NCBI RefSeq assembly: GCF_051020765.1
Contig: NC_134944.1
Span: forward strand, 3,968,001 to 4,032,000
Length of the DNA: 64,000 bases
Direction of reading: 5' to 3'
From: Lasioglossum baleicum
Lineage: Eukaryota > Arthropoda > Insecta > Hymenoptera > Halictidae
Shown: in pieces, positions 56,451-64,000 of the stretch
How the letters are laid out: every line of letters begins with the position of its first letter
How positions within the stretch are numbered: position 1 is the stretch's first letter
Position numbers and translations under genes: made by a program
The notes under the pieces: model-generated
What the model saw: the letters and a program-made list of their open reading frames with translations, nothing else
What the model was told of the DNA's origin: nothing
The model's database searches: none

Positions 56451-57138
56451 TCTTGACTAGTGGAAAATTTGAAAAAGCAACAATCTGAACGAGTTCATTT
56501 TTTGAGGAATTTATCGTATCGACAGCTTCGCGAAGTTCTCGCAAATAAATCGCAGTTTAGCAGAAAGAGTGTCTACATTGAAGCATGATTCGCAACGCGA
56601 AAAATCTCCGAGCGTTATCCGATTGACAAATCGTTCCGCCATAGCTCACAGGTCGGATGCAAATAATGTATCCACCCCCTCCACCCTCCATTCGATCTTT
56701 CATTCACAGATTTCATTCAATCTGGCCGATGTCAGAGTTTGCTTCTATTGTTGTCGTTCCCGGAAGTCGCTTAGTATGGTAATTTCGTAATTTGTTTCCT
56801 ATTGTGCAGCGGCGTATGATGTTGCATCGGTCGATCGATCTTTCGTCAGATGCAGCTGCGTGAAATTACCGGGCTATGCCGCGCCGGCAGACACTACGAA
56901 TCGCCTAACACAATATTCGTGAATTTGCATCAGCGTTCCTTTTATTTTCTCGGTGTCGCCGTTTTCTTCCGTCCCGTCGGAAAGGGGGCGGATTAATCTA
57001 CGGACGGAAACGTCTCTGCGCTTGCTCTTTTTGCGCTAATGAGTCATGTATTTATGGAACTTTATGCGACCTGCCCGGCACAAACGTCTTCTGGATCGTA
57101 CGATCTCAATAAACTACTTTCATCATCAGAATTTCCAG

Positions 57139-57327
57139 AAGACCACGGATTTTATGCATTTATGACAAAAATAAGTAGGTAGTGGACAAATTAAAAGAAT
57201 TTGAATGTACCGTTATATTATTTTTAACCTATCAAATGTATTAAGAGCAAAAACAAATTTATATTTCTCTGCAGATTGTTGAAATTCAGGTAGAAAATTT
57301 TGATTTTGCTTGAAGATTCGCTGTCTA
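57139..57327. mobile_element. TA-family MITE (CTGCGGAT ends), diverged
   Basis: Starts AAGACCACGGATTTTATGCA and ends TTGAAGATTCGCTGTCTA. The inverted ends are recognisable but decayed. Confidence 0.6.
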
Positions 57328-59029
57328 CTTATCGCTGTGTATCAATAGATTGTTCAATGATTCACGATTTTCTTCTGAATTTCTAAGGGCTTGTTGATCA
57401 TGCGACCCGAAATAATTTGTTGGTTTCCGAACGCAACTGCTGTCACCTTTAAAAGATTGATTAACACGTTGCTCGCTGAACTACCGCTCCGAAAAGCCCC
57501 GCGAAATTAAAGTAATTTAGCTAATGAGATCGAAACGGCAGAGTTAAAGTTTATCAGACCGATTACTCTTCCTCTCTTTTAAACTGTACAAATCCTAATG
57601 TAAACAGAAAATGCAACTCAATCGAATTGTTTATAGCGAATAGTTGTCCAGTCGATTTTAATTACTTTTTGCTCGAACCAATTTTAATTTGGGGACTCAC
57701 GAGTTTATCTGGTAAATTCGTTTAATGGATTTTCAACTCTGAGGTGATTGAACTCACTTGATTTTCGATTAAAGGATTAAAAACTTGAAGTGAAATTGAG
57801 CACAGGATGGAACGCTATGATTAAGATTGACCGAAATGGGTCGATCGTTCGCGGAAAACAGAGGAGAAATTGGGACATAGAATTTAATGGTCGCTACAAT
57901 GATATCTTTATCGTACCGGAACCCTGATAAAACGCAGTAATTGGAACGAGGTGTTCGTTAAGTTTAAGCGGCAGTAAAGTAGCGTCTATGAGATTGTGGA
58001 AATTAATTAACTCTTTTCCACGGACACCGTTCGTCGCCGTCGAATTTTCTGTTTCACACGACTGTAAAACTGGACCAGCCATTATCCTAACACTCTAGCA
58101 TTTCACTTTATCATCGGAGTACACTGCGTTTTATCTAATCCCGGTCACGATAAAAAAGAAACCAACAGGTGATCGCCGAGGGATCTGTAGAACTCATTAT
58201 CTTCCAGGGGAATAGGACGAAGAAGATGGAATCTTCGTTTATAACTGGTAATAAAGAGAAAAAAAAGAAGAGAAGCGCAAGTATCTTAGTGGCCTTCATT
58301 AAATTTCATGAGGAAATTAACCTACTTCGTTAAGAAGTTCCAGAAAAGCCTCAATCACCTTAGACAAATTGTACAAAGAGGACAAGTTTTCCGTCACGGT
58401 AGACTTCCTTAAACTGACGTCCTTGAATTAAAGAACAATTTCGATCTTCCTTCTCTGATTCTTTGGAAATGGTCCTCGCTGGAAAAGAGTGACAAAACGC
58501 ACGAAAAAGAACGATCCTATTCAGCGATCTCATTCGAGGATAAATTCCACTAGAAACTCGTTTCACTTCGTTGGAAAAAACCGGAACGCCTAACAATTTT
58601 CTAACATCTCTCCCTCGGCGATTTCTTGCCTTGCGAGCGTCTGATTTAAATACGTCGCGGCTGCATAATAGGCGAAAGATTTTTATTCTGCAATTTATCC
58701 CGAACGAAATTCTAATCTCCGACCAGATATCAACGACGCAGAGAGCGAAAGAGGGTACCAAAGATCTTTTAAGCTTCACCTAATTGGATATTCCGACCGT
58801 TTTAATGCCACCGAAGGATTTTACTTTCTTTCCGCCTTTTCTTCCCCTATCTCGGCCGACTGCGAACTGGGAATGCCAATTCCGTGTGCCGGCGACTTAT
58901 CTGCACTTTAATTTAACTCGATAGCTGCGCCGGCGCGCATTGTTGTTAACTTTTGACGGAATCACTTGCAAACGTCTCTTAAAATATTAATATTAATTAG
59001 TACTGTATACAGGGAAGTTCATCTAAATG

Positions 59030-59229
59030 TAGACGGCGCATTTTATGCATGTATTATAAAAATGAGGAGGTGAAAGTTCAAACAGTAAAAACATTTAGGC
59101 AATGTAAAAATACGGAGACGTTCTTTTCAATCGATTAAAATGATATTCACATAAGAAATAAATCTTTATTCGGCTTCATTTCCATGCAAATGACGTGTAA
59201 ACACATTTTGCATAAAGATCCGCTGTCTA
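59030..59229. mobile_element. TA-flanked MITE (CTGCGGAT ends)
   Basis: Starts TAGACGGCGCATTTTATGCA and ends TGCATAAAGATCCGCTGTCTA. About 200 bp. Family text (CGACAGAGTTTCGTACGATT) continues to about 59335, suggesting a second overlapping piece. Confidence 0.75.
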
Positions 59230-59526
59230 GTGATGTGATCACAATTTCAAGAAATGGTAGAACATAAAATTCGACAGAGTTTCGTACGATTTTTATTTAT
59301 TTCTGATCTACAAAGGCTACTACCATTGAGAACAACATCTTATCTCAAACAGCATCGGACGTATTTTACTTGAATGTCCCAGATTCTACTTACAACGATC
59401 CAGACTTTCCATCGGAAACGTCCTCCTCTTCTTTAAATCTATCGATATACATACATATGTATATAAACTGCTATAATCTTGTTCTTGTCCCCTATCATAA
59501 TGTCAACATTAACCGTAACCCTCTTC

Positions 59527-59718
59527 CAGAGTTGTGCAGAATTACAATTGAATTACTCCAGGAATTATAATTACAAAGATATTGAATTACACTGTAATTC
59601 ATTCATATTGTAATTTATAATTCAGATCTTCATTCAATTAAATGACAACGTTGAAGGAATTTTGAGACACAAATTTTGTGTAATTGAATTACAATGTGAT
59701 TGAATTAGCACAACTCTG
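59527..59718. mobile_element. hAT-like MITE with exact 8-bp target duplication
   Basis: 192 bp. The left end CAGAGTTGTGCAGAATTACA and the right end in reverse, CAGAGTTGTGCTAATTCAAT, form terminal inverted repeats. The flanks are CCCTCTTC at 59519-59526 and again at 59719-59726, an exact 8-bp duplication as made by hAT transposases. It is non-coding and AT-rich. Confidence 0.9.
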
Positions 59719-59726
59719 CCCTCTTC

Positions 59727-60779
59727 ACAAGTAACATGTAAGATTTGACATATCCGATTGTAAACCATGTGGTCACTGCTGACCTCGCTGTTAATGCGAC
59801 CACATTTAAAACAAACCATGAGTAAAGAAATAACTAAAGATCTTATCTGATTCCGCTTTCTTAAAATTGCGTGTCCGATACAATATTTACGCACCGATTA
59901 GAGGGAGACGTGAACTGACGGAGGGGTGCCCCCGTGGTAATGGGCCTCTTCTAAACTCCGAGCAAATTGTCCATTGAAGTGGGGTGACGGAGAGGGGAGA
60001 CCGGAGAAAGGAAACGTCAGGTGATTACTAAATGGACGCGGAACTGATTTCCCAGGCAAGAAGCAACGCACGCGCTTATACGTGAGGCCTTACCCGATAA
60101 CGAGTCTGATTACAGAAGCCTCTCAATTTCTTCCCGAAGCTGCGCCCGGCCCCTGTTTAACTTTGTCTTTCGGTCGGCAAACGACCCGGGGCCGGGCAAT
60201 TAATGAAAAACATCGGCCCTCAGAATTCCTCTTTTCTCTTCTCTTCCATCTCTTCCTTTTCGCTTCCTTTTTACACGCTGCACCGCGAACCACGCTCCAA
60301 ACAGTCAATCCTGTGATTGATCGCACCGGTGAATGGCGGCGGAGCTTCTCTCTCTCTCTCTCTATCTCTCTCTTACTCTCATCCTTCTCTACTCAGCGTA
60401 AGATTCCTAATTAAAAGAACATTTTTCCGGTCTGCCGGCTGGAAAGCAACCCCGCGCAGACATCTGACAACTCGAGGCGGAATCGTGCACCGTGATTTTC
60501 ACCGTTCACCTTCCTTTACCTTAGTTGGATTGATAATTAAGTGTCCCGGACGGGAATTGCTTCTTTCCTACTGTGCCACCACGCTCGCGAAATTATTAAC
60601 AGTAATTACGGAATTTTTCATTTTGCCGAACCGACGCTGCGCCCGCTCGCATAGTTCGCGCGCCTTTACAGGAAAAGGCGGCAGCGGATATTGTGAGCTC
60701 TTTTTAGAACTTCGCCGAGATCCAGCGGCAAGCTCAGTGTCCAAAATGATGGTGTCGAGGAGGTAAATTACACTGGGCA
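59727..60779. other. Non-genic stretch
   Basis: Contains the TC microsatellite; long open frames here follow base composition and have no family features. Confidence 0.4.
60346..60380. repeat. (TC)n microsatellite
   Basis: TC repeat with one interruption (TCTATCTC). A shorter TC run lies at 9972-9989 inside a TTAA-family copy. Confidence 0.9.
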
Positions 60780-61370
60780 ACAAATTACAACTTTTTTTAT
60801 GTTTTCTAATTACTGTTGGGTGATTCTTATAGAGCTTTTTGCGCTGATTCCGAATCTCCCCTTAATTACACCGTCTTTGAGAAACATGACTTTGAAAAAA
60901 GAACATATTTTTCAACTTTGAACAAATATTGTGATGTTATTATAAGAGATATTGAATTGTTCTTTACAGCAAAAGAATACAGTGATATCCAATATGAATA
61001 GATTATGATTGTTTAAACATGTGTAAACATGTTCGCCGCGGCCGTTCTAGTGGTAAGCGCCACTGGCGGCAACTCATGTCGGCCGAAGATATTTTGCTTT
61101 CTGGTTCGAATAAAACGTCGAATTTTCAAACTTCAAAGGGTGGTTTCTCAAGATAAAAGTCTGCTCAATCGCGTGGTATAGTTCGATTTTCCGCTGGACC
61201 CTTATTTTTTGAGATAAATTGAAAAATATCCTCAAATATTGGTGCAAAAGTGGTGTCTCTCCGTCTTTAATGATTGTTTAAACATGTTTAAACGATTCCG
61301 TGTAACGAGACAGAGGTCACCTCGGATAGTTTGAAAAATGGGACAGCCTGTATGAAAGTGGGGCTCTACC
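60780..61370. repeat. Possible SINE-like or composite repeat
   Basis: ATGATTGTTTAAACATGT occurs at 61005 and 61270 in direct orientation. Between them TAGTGGTAAGCGCC (about 61048) resembles a tRNA D-arm/A box and GGTTCGAAT (61103) a B box, about 50 nt apart. The spacing and poor D-stem pairing argue against a working tRNA. The stretch ends GGGACAGCCTGTATG. Confidence 0.3.
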
Positions 61371-64000
61371 GTTGCCCGGGGGTTAAACAGGGCTCACAGT
61401 GCTGGCGAAAGAGCTAAACTCCGCAGGTTTCGCCTGGTTTTCTAACAATTGATACAAATGTGTGGATGTAATACCCGAGATGAACACTAGGGTGCAACGA
61501 TGCGCGATGTGCACTCGCACAGCCCGGAACAATGTAAATCGATTTCGCAGCGCACGTGTATAATATCAAGGTAATTGCGTTGTTTTGATAATACAGAAGT
61601 CTATTCCGGTTGGCTGATCCGGTCGTATCAGGCGCAAATGAGTCCAGCATGAGATTACCGTGGAAAAGGGCTGGGCCGGGTTGGTGAGGTAGAGGGGAAT
61701 GATAGAGTTTCATATTCAAGTGTTGGCCCAACGAATTCGCGAGGAATTAATTCCTAGCCCCGTGACGCAATTTTACATGTTCCAAGCGAGATATAATTAA
61801 TGCAACGGAACACCGAGGCGGTATTAATACCGGCGGCGTATATAATTCCAAACGAGACCAAACTCCGCGGCCGTAATGATTATTAGAGTGGCAACGGACG
61901 GATCCGTGAGGATCGTGAACGTCGGATAACCTTCGCAAAAATATTTGTATAAATCATCGAGCCAGGCCGGCCAACCTAACTATAAACGCAGGCTGTCGCA
62001 GTTCGGTTGCGTTCTAGCTAGTGGCTATTTGGTAGAAATTACAAGTTGCGTTGGTCTTGTGAATGGCTAAGTGCGGTAAAACGTGTTCGTGCCGCCTGTG
62101 TACACTGTTCCGCTAGACGCACAGACGATAGATTCCGCGTAGAACGGCTATTTGGAACGTGTCGCTTGATACCCGAAGTGCATTTATTTATTTATTTTTT
62201 AATTATTTATTTAATGTTGCTTCAACATCAAAGGTCATTATTGATTTATTTATTTGATATATATTATATATTAGCATAGATTAGTATAACGCTTTACAAA
62301 TAATATTAGTTCGTTCGGAAAGTCATTTTGTTTGAAATGAGATTTACACCGCATAAAAAATGTTGAAAAAAGCGAGAAACATGGTAATCCGGTGGTATAT
62401 CGTCTCTTTCTTTTTCTTCCGAGCAACGCAAAACCTGGCCAAAGGCTTTGAACAATTACCGGTGTTCGAGATAATATTTCTGTTTCCCGGAATTTCACCG
62501 AACGGGAATGTTTCACTACGACCCTGTTTCGACTCGCGGAAGCGAGAGAAAATTCTTTCGCGGATCACAACAATTTTCGAATTAGCAATTAAACGATTCC
62601 CACGGACGTTCTCCGGAGCTCCCGCCGACCGACCGGCAGAAAGTTTTCCGGCGGCCGTATTAATTAAACGGTTCCTTGGAGAGAGCCTGGTCAAAACGAA
62701 GAATAGGAGCACGTATCTGTAACAAGAATTCCGCGAACGTCGGTTCCCAATCGAACTTCCGCCCTTGGAAACCGGAGATAAGCCGTAGATGACCGGAACG
62801 TTTAGCGGAATTCGTTCGTGCCGATCGATGGTTTCCATCGTCGCCGTTGCGGTGGGGTATAAACTCCTGTGACCCTCGCTACGTGACTCGAATTAACGAT
62901 CACAATTAACGCAATAGGTATGTAGCGACGCCCTGGGTCCCGTCCTAGGACCAGGCCGCAAATCATTCGAGCTGTCGTTCACTGTTATCCGAGCAAAAAG
63001 CGGAAGTACTCGCTCAACATGCCCGGCATTCGATGGCCACGTCAATTTTTCATGGACGTGTCGCGTTCGATTGGATAATCGACATCAAACAACCTCTACA
63101 AAATTCTACCCAGCGTGCACACCCACGGAAACTGTGTCGGTGTTTTCCGTTCCTATCGCCCTCCGCCCAAAACTGGTTTTTTTTACCCCTGTGTTTCCAA
63201 ATTTTTATAGCGAAACGCGATTTTACCGGACCGTGCCGGGAAGACGCGAATATGTTGAAGGTACAACTAGATGCGATGTAATCTGCTAAATAAGGAAGTA
63301 GATACGACAATTTAAAGTAAAAATTAAGGTAAATATTGATAATTGTTAGAAACCGTTAGATAGGAGAGGCCTAAAATTATTTTTAATTTTGACACGCTTG
63401 CAAAAACTAAAAGAATTTTTTACATATTGCGCCAAACAACTTGAATTGTTTTCTGAGATGTTGGAAACGTTCTCAGGGAATTTTGGGGACCCGAAACAAT
63501 TACGCGGACCACTATAACTTCGCGAATCCGTGAATCCGTGTCACAAAAAGCAAGGCAACAGCTCGTATGATAATCGGCGCGGCCCGAAGTAGCAATCTTC
63601 TCCGAGAGATAGAGAACAAGGGATCTTTCGCGCTGTGCACAGCGTCCCGGAAAGTTCGCTCTGTGGAAAGTTAATCGGCGTAACTGGTTCGAGTGGCGCG
63701 ACTTAAGTCTCGTTACCTTCTACTCGGCTCTGCCAAATACTGCGCGAGGCTTGTTCATGCAAATCGGTCGACGGATGCGCGAGAGAGCAGGAGAGTACAC
63801 GCATCCCGGCATCCTTTAATTAAATCCGCGACCGCTGATTCAATTCGATGCCGCTAATCCGTGTCCCTTGTCATTGAGTGGCTTGATTACAAGACCGGTC
63901 CTAATAACTGGCGATGTCGTTCTAATAACTACATCCGGCCCGCTCGTAATTGCGGCTAACTCCTAAAATCGAACCTGAACGGGCCTCACGAGCACGCTCG
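61371..64000. other. Non-genic stretch to window end
   Basis: GC-balanced, few repeats, several open frames of 60-164 codons overlapping on opposite strands without motifs. It could be upstream or intronic sequence of a gene beyond the window; the possible promoter at 61981 is the only hint. Confidence 0.4.
61981..62012 (+). promoter_or_regulatory. Possible core promoter, plus strand
   Basis: CTATAAACG followed by GCAGTTCGGTTGCG, which resembles an arthropod TATA box and initiator. The spacing of about 19 bp is shorter than the usual 25-30 bp. No gene is seen to start from it within the window. Confidence 0.15.

Larger units (their letters stand above)
55462..59029. other. Non-genic stretch with TA-family MITEs
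   Basis: Elements at 56343-56450 and 57139-57327; nothing else recognised. Confidence 0.45.

Noticed and set aside
60317..60766. 149-codon plus-strand frame
   Set aside because: It begins inside a TC microsatellite, giving a Ser-Leu run, and has no family features afterwards.
62344..62838. 164-codon minus-strand frame and its 120-codon plus-strand shadow
   Set aside because: The longest single frame outside the two genes except their exons, but with no motif, no hydrophobic pattern and no neighbouring exon.

Overview
The window is animal nuclear DNA, most likely from an insect and probably a hymenopteran such as a bee or ant. The evidence is spliced genes with GT-AG introns, an arthropod-style UDP-glycosyltransferase, an insect-like mitochondrial sodium/calcium exchanger, a mariner transposase remnant and many small non-autonomous DNA transposons. 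I see no operons, no CRISPR array and no certain tRNA or rRNA. The species assignment is inference.

Only two genes can be reconstructed with confidence. Both lie on the minus strand between about 28.8 and 44.3 kb. The upstream one (44260 down to 39202) is a four-exon UDP-glycosyltransferase predicted at 555 residues: signal peptide, conserved donor-sugar domain and membrane anchor, followed by an unusually long tail with a second hydrophobic stretch. The downstream one (37372 down to 28817) is a nine-exon sodium/calcium exchanger of the NCLX/SLC8B1 type predicted at 591 residues, with both alpha repeats intact. I placed every exon junction by matching splice sites, reading phase and family motifs. 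The two genes share no pathway: one conjugates small lipophilic molecules in the endoplasmic reticulum, the other exports calcium from mitochondria. A third possible coding piece, a terminal exon with a membrane segment and basic tail, lies at 48366-48545 on the minus strand and is unassigned.

The first 28.8 kb and the last 19.7 kb look gene-free apart from that candidate. They hold dispersed repeats and diverged local duplications. I separate four families of small elements by their ends: (1) elements flanked by TA whose inverted ends carry CTGCGGAT, with about 15 copies; (2) elements flanked by TTAA whose ends read CCCTTTGCA, piggyBac-like; (3) mariner-derived elements whose ends carry TTCGTGCCCGATT, related to a broken mariner transposase in an exchanger intron; (4) hAT-like elements starting CAGAGTTG with 8-bp target duplications, one of them exact. 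One mariner-derived element sits inside a TTAA element, and the uninterrupted version of that site is visible at the left edge of the window.

A second theme is short tandem duplication with periods of about 65-240 bp at more than ten places. One copied part of an exchanger exon and left a broken second copy. I found no new multi-gene system. The observations most worth checking are the duplicated exon fragment, the altered tail and signature motif of the glycosyltransferase, the transposon nest with its empty site, and the large fold-back element at 25.2-25.6 kb.
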